Translations under genes and position numbers: made by a program
Notes under the pieces: model-generated
What the model saw: only the letters and a program-made list of their open reading frames with translations
What the model was told of the DNA's origin: nothing
Databases searched by the model: none
Shown: piece after piece, positions 27,761 through 38,198 of the stretch
How positions within the stretch are numbered: the stretch's first letter is position 1
How the letters are laid out: each line of letters starts with the position of its first letter
NCBI GenBank assembly: GCA_002781365.1
Contig: PETN01000037.1
Coordinates: forward strand, 1-64,000
From: Sulfurimonas sp. CG01_land_8_20_14_3_00_36_23
Lineage (GTDB): Bacteria; Campylobacterota; Campylobacteria; Campylobacterales; Sulfurimonadaceae
DNA length: 64,000 nt
Direction of reading: 5' to 3'

Positions 27761-28267
27761 TTAAAGAAGGGATTGAACCTGTAGAAATCCCTGCCAAAGA
27801 AGCGCACTTAAGAGACCCGCTGTGAATCCTGCAATAATATCATCCCCCATAACTCCAAGACCACCGCTCATCTCTCTATCAACTCTTCCGATGATAGAGG
27901 GTTTGACAATGTCAAAGTATCTAAACAGAGCAAACGAGAGAAGACTTTGAATAAGAAATCCATTTTGAAAATCTGTAACTTCACTCATTCCTACACCCAT
28001 AGCAGGTGCAACACTAAGAGCAAACCACATGCCAGAGAGTTCATCGATTACGATTCTCTTATCATCGTGAATACCGCTACTGAGCTCATATTTGTTGATA
28101 GCTTTTATTGCAATGACACTAATGAGAAGTGCTGCCAAAAAGAGAGTTTGCGCATCAAAATAGATTAAGATCAGCATTCCAAGAGGTAAAGATACCAATG
28201 TGCCGACCGTTCCAGGTGCTTTTGGGGAGAGACCGCTATACCCCAATGTTATAAAAAACCAGTTCAT
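27761..28267 (-). CDS. pgpA: Phosphatidylglycerophosphatase A
   Basis: The 168-residue membrane enzyme dephosphorylates phosphatidylglycerol phosphate. The family opening SPKAPGTVGTLVSLPLG, the acidic DDKRIVIDELSGMW motif and the C-terminal GGLGVMGDDIIAGF are all present. It is the last gene of an ispDF-regulator-sat-like-pgpA run whose order I recall from C. jejuni (Cj1607-Cj1610). Confidence 0.93.
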   Translation of the reverse strand: MNWFFITLGYSGLSPKAPGTVGTLVSLPLGMLILIYFDAQTLFLAALLISVIAIKAINKYELSSGIHDDKRIVIDELSGMWFALSVAPAMGVGMSEVTDFQNGFLIQSLLSFALFRYFDIVKPSIIGRVDREMSGGLGVMGDDIIAGFTAGLLSALLWQGFLQVQSLL

Positions 28268-28274
28268 TTTTTTC

Positions 28275-29465
28275 CTATGTTAATGATGTTGTTTGATAAA
28301 GTTTCATTAACTCTAAATAGAAATCTTTTTCAGAGTGCTCTTCTAAAAGCCCCTCTACTGGCAAAAGATCATAATAGAGTTTTTCTAAGTTTTTAAACCT
28401 ATTTGGAATCAGCTTTGAGAGTATAAAAGAGGAGATCTCTTTTCTGATTAAAACAGCAGGAGGGAGAAGGCCTAACTGAAGAAGTTCTAATATAGAATCA
28501 GCATGATAAGAGATTTGATGATGTTGTCCATGCGGGCAAGTGTTTTTACTCACGAGTGTTCTACACTTGTCACAATAGACATATTCACTGGCTATCTCTA
28601 TCTCAATATCGATTCCGACAACTCTGTCGATAATAGATTTGTTCGAGTTACAATCATAAAACATACCAAGTCCAGCATGATTACGTCCAACTGTCAGCCT
28701 ATCACAACCATAGTTTTTTGCAACGATAGCATCTATGATAATCTCATTGTATCCAGCAAAAATGTAACTATTTTCTAGAGGGACGATGACTACTTTATTT
28801 TTTGGTAAAAAATTATTGATAAAAAACTCTAAGGCCTCTTTTCTTATATCAAAGGAGAGATTGGTACTATTATATGGTTTGAGGAGAAAGATAACTAGTA
28901 AGTCCGTTGTATCGAGTGTTTGTCTTATTAAACGCTCATGAGCACGATGAAGGGGATTGACTGCCATAACAAGAGAGCTCGTATGCTTTGCATTTATAAG
29001 CTCTTTAGCCTCTTGCACCGCTTTTTGGTTTTTATTTTTGTGGTGATTAAGAAGAGTGTACTCTCCACTTATAGCCCAGCTTCCAAGTCTTTTTATGGTT
29101 GTCATGACTCCTGGATGGGATAAGTCATCTGTTCCATAAATATGTTTTGTTCTTTCACCTGGATCTATCTGAAATATTTCATCTATTATTAATGTAGCGT
29201 AAGGAGAACCCTCACAAAGAATTGTTACCTCTTCCCCTTTTTGAAGCGTCTCAATAATTTGCTTATTTTTTTTACCAGATGGAGCCAAAATGAAAGGGAA
29301 TGGAAATGTCTTGCCATTAATGAGTCCTGTTCGTAGAACCTCTTTGCTCTCTTTTTCTCCCATAAGACCTGTTACGGGGTATAGAAGACCATTTTTAACT
29401 AACTCTAATGCTGAGGCCGCTTCTCTATCTATGAGAAGAGTTTTATTTTTTCTTGATGATGTCAT
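28275..29465 (-). CDS. Divergent ATP-sulfurylase homologue
   Basis: The protein has the length and layout of ATP sulfurylase: an N-terminal PUA-like part, then a nucleotidyltransferase core with NPLHRAHERL, TVGRNHAGLG and TCPHGQHH. However, the substrate-binding QxRNPxHxxH motif reads MAVNPLHRAH, so the Gln and the sulfate/ATP-contacting Arg are missing. The terminal SGTxxR loop is also absent (YHADSILELLQLG). A Cys pair (CDKCRTL) may bind zinc. It may have another substrate or be regulatory, so I give no sat symbol. It overlaps the upstream regulator gene by 23 bases. Confidence 0.75.
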   Translation of the reverse strand: MTSSRKNKTLLIDREAASALELVKNGLLYPVTGLMGEKESKEVLRTGLINGKTFPFPFILAPSGKKNKQIIETLQKGEEVTILCEGSPYATLIIDEIFQIDPGERTKHIYGTDDLSHPGVMTTIKRLGSWAISGEYTLLNHHKNKNQKAVQEAKELINAKHTSSLVMAVNPLHRAHERLIRQTLDTTDLLVIFLLKPYNSTNLSFDIRKEALEFFINNFLPKNKVVIVPLENSYIFAGYNEIIIDAIVAKNYGCDRLTVGRNHAGLGMFYDCNSNKSIIDRVVGIDIEIEIASEYVYCDKCRTLVSKNTCPHGQHHQISYHADSILELLQLGLLPPAVLIRKEISSFILSKLIPNRFKNLEKLYYDLLPVEGLLEEHSEKDFYLELMKLYQTTSLT

Positions 29466-30330
29466 ATTTTTTTCGTTTTTCCCATAAACTTTTGCGGGAT
29501 ATTCCTAGTTTTTTTGATAGTTCTGTATCAGGAAATTTATGCTGGTAGTTTAAAACAATGTATTTGACATAGTCTTCTATAGGGAGTATTTCCCCTTGGT
29601 CAAAAATGTTGTTTTCACTTTTTATCTCTAGAATAGGGTGGTTGATCTCTTCTACTTTTTCAGTACTTGAGACAATCACTTTTTTATTTGCAATCACATC
29701 ACAAAATGCTTTCTTGTCACTCTTTTTAAGTGTTTGAAAATTGATGATGTAGATAATAGAGTTTTGAGGGAGCAGTGCGATTTCAGCAATGGCATCGGGA
29801 TCACTCAAGCTAATAAAGTGCAGTGGTAAGTTTTTTGTATAAGCATGTTTAAATGCAAAAGCATCCGAGTACTTCTGAAAGCTAGAAAAGATAAATAGAG
29901 GGAGTTCAATCGCATTGTGATTATGCTCTTGTGTTACACCTGCAAAAGAGTGATTGAGATATTTTTCATACGCTCCATTTCTCTTTTTTAATTTTTCATA
30001 ATCTTGATAGTGATCTATCTTTCGTATGAGTTCTTCAATCATAAATGGCTTTAGAATATAATCTTTTGCGCCTGCACTGAGTGGTTTTGATACCGTATCA
30101 TTACTAATATAAGAGACCATTAGAAGTATTATAGAGTTTTTAAATGTATTAATTACAGGGTTGAAGTCCTGCCCATTGATACTTGTTGAGAGTAGAACAA
30201 CATCATAATTATTGCTTTTAATTGCATCTTTAGTCGATGTACATAATTCACATATATGACCTAATTCACCAAGTTTTGTAGCGATACTCTGCGCTAGATA
30301 TATCTCGTTTTCTATTATCAGTATTTTCAA
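29443..30330 (-). CDS. cemR: Atypical response regulator, HP1021/Cj1608 (CemR) family
   Basis: The N-terminal receiver-like domain (residues 1-118) lacks the phospho-acceptor: the usual Asp after the beta-3 strand is Ser in DVVLLSTSINGQ, and the acidic pair is IEN. The Lys of DYILKPF is kept. The C-terminus is a Fis-type helix-turn-helix (LSKKLGISRKSLWEKRKKYDI). This layout and its place next to ispDF match H. pylori HP1021 and C. jejuni Cj1608, orphan regulators of metabolism and oxygen response that do not need phosphorylation; HP1021 also binds oriC. The orthology is inferred from context and domain pattern. Confidence 0.82.
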   Translation of the reverse strand: MKILIIENEIYLAQSIATKLGELGHICELCTSTKDAIKSNNYDVVLLSTSINGQDFNPVINTFKNSIILLMVSYISNDTVSKPLSAGAKDYILKPFMIEELIRKIDHYQDYEKLKKRNGAYEKYLNHSFAGVTQEHNHNAIELPLFIFSSFQKYSDAFAFKHAYTKNLPLHFISLSDPDAIAEIALLPQNSIIYIINFQTLKKSDKKAFCDVIANKKVIVSSTEKVEEINHPILEIKSENNIFDQGEILPIEDYVKYIVLNYQHKFPDTELSKKLGISRKSLWEKRKKYDIIKKK

Positions 30331-30351
30331 TTTCTTACCTTACTTAAATAT

Positions 30352-31470
30352 CTATTCTGTCCAATCAAAATATTTTACATTTGCATTTGCAATCACACCG
30401 ACACCTTCGCCTCGTCCAATAAATCCAAGTTTTTCTGTTGTTGTAGCTTTTATGTTTACTCTAGAACTCTCAATATTCAATATCTCTGCAAGAACTTTTC
30501 TCATTTGAACTTTATAGCCTTCTAGTTTTGGTTTTTGGGCAGCGATGGTGATGTCCACATTTACAATGATAAACCCAAAATTATAGATTTTTTTGACAAC
30601 TCTTGCTAAGAGCTCTTTTGAATCTATTCCTTTGTACTCTTTAGCAGTATCTGGAAACATCATCCCAATATCGCCCATACCTGCAGCACCTAAAAGTGCG
30701 TCAATAAGCGCGTGAATGGCAACATCTCCATCGCTATGTGCCTTGAACCCAAACTCTGAATCTATTTTGACACCACCTAGATACATGGTACCTTTCTCAT
30801 CAAAGGCATGGACATCAAAACCTGTTCCACTGAGGGTGTCTTTCGATGGAGCTTGCAAGCAAGATAACTTTTTTAAGTCTGTGTTAAAAGTTATCTTATG
30901 TGCCTCTTCCTCACCTAAAATAAACTCTCTTGTTCCACCGTTAGCTACTATCGCGCTACTCTCATCTGTAAACTCAATAGTTGTCTCTAGTGCCTTTTTC
31001 AAAGCTGAGGTGTTTGAGAGCTGCGGAGTTTGAACTCTTTTTACTTTATCTCTATCTATAGTAATGTTTTCATAGACAACAGTATCTGAGATAGGCAAGT
31101 AGGGAACAATTGAGTCCGCTTTATTTTGATAAGAGATGATTTTTTTAAGAAAATTTTCACTTATACATGACCTTGCAATATCACTCACTAAAACAAATTC
31201 GCTCTGAACTTCTTTGAGGGCATTTTTAAGTGACGCTTGTCGTGTCAAACCACCCTCTAAAAAAGTATAGTCACAATAGGATTTCATAAAAGCAATATCA
31301 TCACTAGAAGAAGCGATTATTATCTTCTCAAATAACTCAGTTTTTTGAAGTCTATCTGCCACAAATTGCCACAAAGGCTTATTCCCAACCCTTAGCCACT
31401 GCTTTTTAACATCCAGCTCAAACCTGCTGGATGCTCCAGCCGCAAGTAAAATAAGTGTCAATTGAGACAA
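30352..31470 (-). CDS. ispDF: Bifunctional IspD/IspF enzyme
   Basis: A fusion of two MEP-pathway isoprenoid enzymes. Residues 1-205 are the CDP-ME synthase IspD (LILLAAGASSRFELDVKKQW, KRVQTPQ). Residues 215-372 are the MEcPP synthase IspF (GTGFDVHAF, AHSDGDVAIHALIDALLGA, TTEKLGFIGRGEGV) with zinc-binding Asp/His. The fusion is usual in Campylobacterota. It is the first gene of the run to pgpA and is divergent from thiC. Confidence 0.95.
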   Translation of the reverse strand: MSQLTLILLAAGASSRFELDVKKQWLRVGNKPLWQFVADRLQKTELFEKIIIASSSDDIAFMKSYCDYTFLEGGLTRQASLKNALKEVQSEFVLVSDIARSCISENFLKKIISYQNKADSIVPYLPISDTVVYENITIDRDKVKRVQTPQLSNTSALKKALETTIEFTDESSAIVANGGTREFILGEEEAHKITFNTDLKKLSCLQAPSKDTLSGTGFDVHAFDEKGTMYLGGVKIDSEFGFKAHSDGDVAIHALIDALLGAAGMGDIGMMFPDTAKEYKGIDSKELLARVVKKIYNFGFIIVNVDITIAAQKPKLEGYKVQMRKVLAEILNIESSRVNIKATTTEKLGFIGRGEGVGVIANANVKYFDWTE

Positions 31471-33076
<1,606 letters not shown>

Positions 33077-33087
33077 AAAATAAAACT

Positions 33088-33120
33088 ATCTAAATAAGAC
33101 ATTATTTGTCTTATTTAGAT
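33088..33120. terminator. Perfect 14-bp palindrome between thiC and mrp
   Basis: ATCTAAATAAGACA and TGTCTTATTTAGAT flank TTATT. The hairpin is AT-rich and lacks a following T run, so it may be a weak terminator of thiC. Alternatively it may be an operator overlapping the mrp promoter (a TATGAT box lies at its right edge). Confidence 0.5.
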
Positions 33121-33157
33121 ATGATAAAGTTCTGAATATAAATTAAAGGAAAAATAA

Positions 33158-34327
33158 ATGACAGAAGAGATTGTTAAGTCTGCACTTTGTAAGGTTTTAT
33201 ATCCTGGTTTTACCAAGGATATTGTAACTTTCGGATTTGTAAAAAATATAGTTACTAATGGCAATGATGTAAGTTTTGATGTAGAGATTACATCCAGTGC
33301 TCCTGAAGTGGCAGAGCAAATTAAAGATGATGCAATAACAGAGCTAAAAGCTATCGGTGCATCTAATGTTGCTTGTAATGTAATAGCTCCAACACTTCCA
33401 AGAGAGAGTTCATCACGTGGGAAAAATATTGCTCCACAAGTAAAAAACTTTTTGATGGTAAGTTCTGGAAAAGGTGGTGTTGGTAAATCAACTACATCTG
33501 TCAATATAGCGATAGCACTTGCCGCACAAGGCAAAAAAGTAGGTCTTTTAGACGCAGATATCTATGGTCCAAATATCCCTCGTATGATGGGTATTGCAGA
33601 TATAAAACCAGAGGTAAATGGAAATAAAGTTCTTCCTATTAAAGCGTATGGTATTGAAGTGATGTCAATGGGTTCTTTGATGGAACCTGGACAATCACTC
33701 ATCTGGCGTGGCGCAATGGTCATGAAAGCAATCGAGCAGTTTTTAAGAGATATATTATGGTCTGAGTTGGATGTTTTAGTTATCGATATGCCTCCAGGAA
33801 CAGGTGATGCACAACTGACTTTAGCTCAAAGTGTACCTGTTACTGCGGGTTTAACTGTTACAACACCTCAAGGTGTCTCTTTAGATGATTCTCGTCGCTC
33901 TTTGGATATGTTTAAAAAACTTCATATTCCAATCGCTGGTATTATTGAAAACATGAGTGGATTTATCGCACCAGATACTGGTGTGGAGTATGATATTTTT
34001 GGTAAGGGAACATCTCAGCCTATGGCAGATGAGTTTGATACTAAAATTATTGCAGAGATTCCAATCGAGCCTGGTATAAGAACAGGTGGAGATGATGGAA
34101 AACCTATCTCATTTGTAAATCCAAGTTGTGAGAGTTCAAAGCGCTATTTTGCTGCTGCTGAATCTATTTGGGCAATGATTGAAGAGATTAATGCGAATGG
34201 CGGAGTTGATAACAGAGCGGTTCAACCTACTACTCCTCCTGGTGTAAGTGCATGTTCAACAGCATCTGCTCCTAAACAACCTCAAGCACAAAGTGGAAGT
34301 TGTGGAACAGGGTGTGGTTGCCACTAG
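33158..34327 (+). CDS. mrp: Iron-sulfur cluster carrier protein Mrp/ApbC
   Basis: The N-terminal MIP18/DUF59 domain (residues 1-85) is followed by an NBP35-type P-loop ATPase: deviant Walker A SSGKGGVGKSTTSVN, LLDADIYGPNIPRM, and VIDMPPGTGDAQLTL. The family carries Fe-S clusters to target proteins. The usual bridging CxxC is not evident in the core. The tail is Cys-rich (SCGTGCGCH), an unusual end that could bind a cluster or metal. It follows thiC, itself an Fe-S enzyme. Confidence 0.92.
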   Translation: MTEEIVKSALCKVLYPGFTKDIVTFGFVKNIVTNGNDVSFDVEITSSAPEVAEQIKDDAITELKAIGASNVACNVIAPTLPRESSSRGKNIAPQVKNFLMVSSGKGGVGKSTTSVNIAIALAAQGKKVGLLDADIYGPNIPRMMGIADIKPEVNGNKVLPIKAYGIEVMSMGSLMEPGQSLIWRGAMVMKAIEQFLRDILWSELDVLVIDMPPGTGDAQLTLAQSVPVTAGLTVTTPQGVSLDDSRRSLDMFKKLHIPIAGIIENMSGFIAPDTGVEYDIFGKGTSQPMADEFDTKIIAEIPIEPGIRTGGDDGKPISFVNPSCESSKRYFAAAESIWAMIEEINANGGVDNRAVQPTTPPGVSACSTASAPKQPQAQSGSCGTGCGCH

Positions 34328-34335
34328 TTAAAAGT

Positions 34336-34360
34336 ACGACGCACTCTCTGCGTCGTTTTC
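34336..34360 (+). terminator. Terminator after mrp
   Basis: An 8-bp stem ACGACGCA with TGCGTCGT, loop CTCTC, followed by TTTC. Confidence 0.75.
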
Positions 34361-34386
34361 TCTCTTAAAAAATAGTTTTACAATTT

Positions 34387-34398
34387 GGCATGTGGAAA
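34387..34398 (+). repeat. Uptake-like 12-mer, copy 7
   Basis: Exact copy in the intergenic space between convergent mrp and the cyclase gene; one of two non-coding copies. Confidence 0.9.
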
Positions 34399-34437
34399 TG
34401 GAAAAAGTAATTCTCAATTTCCATTTGAGCAGAAGCT

Positions 34438-35841
34438 CTAGCAAACATTCTCCATCTCTGACATCTTAGCGAGATAGTGAACAATTTTATTTCTACCTGT
34501 TGTTTTTGCAACATAAAGCGCTGTATCTGCAAACTTAATACATTTCCAAATCGTATCGCCATCTTTTGGATATTGAGCTATACCGATACTCATCGTCTTC
34601 TTCATAGGCTCACTTGTTCCGACATCAAACGCTAATGCTCCAAAAGCAGCGTGTATCTTTTGTGCTACAGCCTGTGTTCCTTCTTCATTTGCATTATGGA
34701 GTAAAACGACAAACTCCTCTCCACCATATCTTATAGCAAGGTCTGATTCACGAATGTTCTCTTTTAAAACCTTCCCTATCTCTACGATAACTTTATCACC
34801 AACATCATGTCCATAAGTGTCATTGACCATTTTAAAGAAATCTACATCTAGCATCATAACAGAGTAGGAGTCTTTCGTTCTTTTGGATACTTTGGCTACT
34901 TGGTCAATAAACTCTTCTAAAAATCTTCTATTGTAAAGCCCAGTCATTGCGTCTCTTAGTGAAGATTCTCGAAGCTTATCCATAAGGATTTTACTCTCAA
35001 TCACAGGTTTTGCAGCTTCTAAATAGTGCTCTATATTTGGAATTATGGAGTTTAGTTTATGAAGTTCCTTTAAATCTTTAGCTGCGATAGAGATGATTAA
35101 GGATGCATCACTGTTTATGCTAAATGGAATACAAATATAGTGAAATTCATTCGCATGACAGGTTTTACAAAGGTCGATAAATTCAGTTGAGATAACATTA
35201 CTATGTGTTCTATTGGCTCTACACTCCAGAGCGTCTAAATTGACATGCTCAAAACATATGCTTTCATACTCCTCAGAACAAAACAGCTGTTTTCTTGTAT
35301 TAGAGATATTATTGACCTCATAGAGTGCAAATGAGTGAATTAAATATTTTATTTTAAGGACATCCACAATTCTTGAATAAACCATGCTCTTTGATGCATC
35401 GAGTTCAATCGTTTTTTTAAATTTATAAATATCAGAAAGCTCATGTATAATTGTTTTAGCTTCATATAATGGATCATCTGAATAGGAAGAGTTTGGCGGC
35501 ATGAAAGTGGAGAGGTTCTGTTTTATATCCCCAAAAGTCTCCTGCATTTTGCTAAAGAGTGTATTTATATTTGAAACAATGCTCTTTTCATCGCCAGTAA
35601 TGGTAGTTTTAAAACGATGTGTAAAGTTGCCGCTGTGTGCTTTTTTTATACCGACTTGGAGGTTTATAAATAGTTTGAGGTAGGGAGAGACATAGTGATT
35701 GATGAGGAAAAGAACGACCACAATAAAAAGTAAGTTAATTCCAAGTATCTTTAAAATTGTGAGCATTCCACTATTTCTCATGTCACTTATGTCAAACTCC
35801 ATGCTAATAGCACCAAGTTGTGTCCCCTCTCTTGACATCAT
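34438..35841 (-). CDS. Diguanylate cyclase, C-terminal part of a frameshifted haem-sensor gene
   Basis: This frame holds the second membrane helix (MLTILKILGINLLFIVVVLF), a HAMP-like linker, a Cys-rich middle region with another CxxCH (LCKTCHANEF) and a GGDEF domain with intact IRYGGEEFVVLLHN. Its first residues (MMSREGTQLGAISMEFDIS) lie upstream of a true start: the natural N-terminus is in the overlapping frame that ends just after this one begins. Removing one G from the GGGG run at 35824-35827 joins the two frames in-register. Confidence 0.8.
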   Translation of the reverse strand: MMSREGTQLGAISMEFDISDMRNSGMLTILKILGINLLFIVVVLFLINHYVSPYLKLFINLQVGIKKAHSGNFTHRFKTTITGDEKSIVSNINTLFSKMQETFGDIKQNLSTFMPPNSSYSDDPLYEAKTIIHELSDIYKFKKTIELDASKSMVYSRIVDVLKIKYLIHSFALYEVNNISNTRKQLFCSEEYESICFEHVNLDALECRANRTHSNVISTEFIDLCKTCHANEFHYICIPFSINSDASLIISIAAKDLKELHKLNSIIPNIEHYLEAAKPVIESKILMDKLRESSLRDAMTGLYNRRFLEEFIDQVAKVSKRTKDSYSVMMLDVDFFKMVNDTYGHDVGDKVIVEIGKVLKENIRESDLAIRYGGEEFVVLLHNANEEGTQAVAQKIHAAFGALAFDVGTSEPMKKTMSIGIAQYPKDGDTIWKCIKFADTALYVAKTTGRNKIVHYLAKMSEMENVC

Positions 35842-36289
35842 GACAGCTAAGACAATTTACAGAAGCAGCATGTGAAGTCGCTGTGTAGGGAATCGTTACA
35901 CGAAGAAGAATCTTATTTGCATTTTCAGTGACTTTTTTGACAATTTTTCCATGCGTGAGTACTTCGTTGTCTATACTGTCTCGCGCTGTTTCATTAATAA
36001 ACCCATTGCCATACTGTTTGATAACATTGTCAGATCGAGAAATCCATAAAGATTGAATCTCCTCGTTTCTCGATATCTGATCTAAAAAATACTCTCTTTT
36101 GTCCATGATACCATTAACCATATGTGCAGTCAAACTATCTTTTACAATTGTGGCTGTCATTTTGGCCTTTTCAGTAGCACTATTGATGATGTACTCTCTA
36201 AAATTTAGAGATATATTAATGATGGTAGCAGCTGTTAAGCCAAGGAGCATGAGTGTGACGGCCAGTAGAAGTTTAGATTTTGTTTGCAT
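35804..36289 (-). CDS. Haem-binding periplasmic sensor, N-terminal part of the frameshifted gene
   Basis: The 161-residue frame has a membrane helix (residues 7-28) and a periplasmic domain of the DUF3365/Tll0287-like type. It ends with a c-type haem motif (VNCLSCHDVKRG) and then a few residues of shifted frame (DTTWCY). With one base deleted at the G4 run the reading continues as VKRGTQLGAISMEFDIS, giving one protein of about 617 residues. As it stands the sensor is separated from its cyclase. The cause may be a real mutation, phase variation or a sequence error. Confidence 0.75.
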   Translation of the reverse strand: MQTKSKLLLAVTLMLLGLTAATIINISLNFREYIINSATEKAKMTATIVKDSLTAHMVNGIMDKREYFLDQISRNEEIQSLWISRSDNVIKQYGNGFINETARDSIDNEVLTHGKIVKKVTENANKILLRVTIPYTATSHAASVNCLSCHDVKRGDTTWCY

Positions 36290-36365
36290 TGAGTTTCACT
36301 TTTATGAAAATTTGTAAAAGATAATACCCTATAAACAATTAATTGTATACATAAAATGTTTTTTT

Positions 36366-38180
36366 TTATTCTACGGTTACACTTTTTGCTAAATTTCTTG
36401 GCATATCTACATCATTTCCAAGTCTGATAGAAATTTCAAGTGAAATAAGTTGAACGACAACCATCATCTCAAAAAATTCAAGCATATAATCTCGGCATGT
36501 GGAAATCTTTATAAAATCATCTGCTTTATTGAACTCTAGTGGACTTATCGCACATATAGTCGAGTCTCTAGCACTTAGCTCTTCCACATTACTTTTTGAT
36601 TTTTCATAGAGAAGATGTTGAGGGAGCAGGGCGATTGTAAAGAGCTCAGGGTCTGCAAGTGCGATAGGACCATGTTTCATCTCACCACTTGGATACCCCT
36701 CCGCATGGAGATAAGAGATCTCTTTTAGTTTTAATGCACCCTCAAGAGCAAGTGGGAAAAAGATGTCACGCCCTATAAAGAAAAAGCCATGTCCATGGAG
36801 GTATCTTTTGGAGAGACGTTTGATTTTTTCATGCAACTCATCTGTAACTATGAGAGAAGCTGGAACCTCTCTTAAAAGTGAAATTTGTCTGATAATCTCC
36901 TCTTTTTTAAGAGCGCCTCTTAATTTTGCAACATAGAGCGTGAGCATCCAAAAGAGAGTCACTTGTGTAGCAAAAGCTTTTGTAGAAGCTACCCCTTTTT
37001 CTATCCCTGCACGCGTAAGAATACTTGCATCGGAGAGTCTTACCATGGAAGAGTTATCCACATTACAGATAACAAGTGTTCTTAGTCCTGCTTTTTTTGC
37101 CATCTTTAAAGTTTCAAGAGTATCTGCAGTTTCGCCACTTTGGGAGATGACAACAAAAAGTGTGTCTTTTGTCATAATAGGCTCTCTATATCGAAACTCA
37201 CTTGCTATTTCAACGGAAGTTTTTATCTTTGCATATCTCTCAAAGAGATAAGAAGCACTCAATGCTGCATGGTAAGAGGTTCCACATGCACAAAGTTTTA
37301 TCTCATGGATGCCATCAAAGAGACTCTTATCTATCTCATCAAAAAGAATCTCCTCATCACTTAATCTTCCCATCATGGTATCCACGATAACATCACTCTG
37401 TTCATAAATCTCTTTTTCCATAAAGAAACGGTAACCATCTTTTTGAGCAGAGAGTTTGTCCGTTGAGAGTTTTGAGAAATGAGGCGCTTTTTTCTCTCCA
37501 TCTTTTGAAAAAATACTAAGTTCCTCAGCACTTACAAAACCATAATCCCCATCTTCAAAATAGTTCACATCGGTGCAGTGACCGATGAGTGGTGTATCAG
37601 AAGAGGCAAAATATTTTTCACCCTCTGCATTGATTCCAACGAGCATAGGAGAGCCCTGTTTTGCAAAAAAGATAGTTTTATCTTCAGCTTTAGTCACAAG
37701 CAAGATGGCAAAAGCACCTTCTAACTCTTGTATTGTTGCTCTAAAAGCCTCAAAAGCATTATGCATTGATTTTAAATTTTTCTCAAACTGGTGGACGATG
37801 ACTTCTGTATCTGTTTGGCTTAAAAATTGAACCCCGCTCTCCATAAGCTCTTTTTTTAATGTAGAGTAGTTCTCAATAATACCATTATGAACAACATAGG
37901 AGTTCTCACCTAAATGTGGGTGGGCGTTAAGTTCTGTAGGTTTTCCATGTGTTGCCCATCGTGTGTGACCGATTCCAACAGCAAAACCCTCTGTGATAAA
38001 ATCTTTTGTTTTCTCTTGTAGGTTTACAAGTTTACCAATAGCTTTAAAACTCTCAAACTTATTGTTCGATAAAACAGCTATTCCTGCAGAGTCATAGCCT
38101 CTATATTCTAGCTCTTTGAGTCCATCAAGTAAAATTTCTTTTGTATTTTTTTTCCCTACATATCCAACGATTCCGCACAT
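36366..38180 (-). CDS. glmS: Glucosamine-6-phosphate synthase (isomerizing)
   Basis: GlmS makes glucosamine-6-phosphate from fructose-6-phosphate and glutamine. It has the N-terminal Cys nucleophile (MCGIVGYVG), GHTRWATHG, and two SIS domains (CGTSYHAAL, SQSGETADTLE). It ends in the family C-terminus DMPRNLAKSVTVE. It has 604 residues. It sits 18 bases after glnD, both on the minus strand. Confidence 0.96.
   Translation of the reverse strand: MCGIVGYVGKKNTKEILLDGLKELEYRGYDSAGIAVLSNNKFESFKAIGKLVNLQEKTKDFITEGFAVGIGHTRWATHGKPTELNAHPHLGENSYVVHNGIIENYSTLKKELMESGVQFLSQTDTEVIVHQFEKNLKSMHNAFEAFRATIQELEGAFAILLVTKAEDKTIFFAKQGSPMLVGINAEGEKYFASSDTPLIGHCTDVNYFEDGDYGFVSAEELSIFSKDGEKKAPHFSKLSTDKLSAQKDGYRFFMEKEIYEQSDVIVDTMMGRLSDEEILFDEIDKSLFDGIHEIKLCACGTSYHAALSASYLFERYAKIKTSVEIASEFRYREPIMTKDTLFVVISQSGETADTLETLKMAKKAGLRTLVICNVDNSSMVRLSDASILTRAGIEKGVASTKAFATQVTLFWMLTLYVAKLRGALKKEEIIRQISLLREVPASLIVTDELHEKIKRLSKRYLHGHGFFFIGRDIFFPLALEGALKLKEISYLHAEGYPSGEMKHGPIALADPELFTIALLPQHLLYEKSKSNVEELSARDSTICAISPLEFNKADDFIKISTCRDYMLEFFEMMVVVQLISLEISIRLGNDVDMPRNLAKSVTVE
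36494..36505 (+). repeat. Uptake-like 12-mer, copy 8
   Basis: Exact copy in glmS, read as STC on the coding strand. Confidence 0.9.
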
Positions 38181-38198
38181 ATTGAGCCTTTAAAGAGT

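Noticed and set aside
37281..37291. TTCCACATGCA in glmS and similar partial matches (17265, 23286, 28025, 43129, 45016, 60664)
   Set aside because: They break the 10-base core, so they are not counted as copies, though some may be decayed sites.
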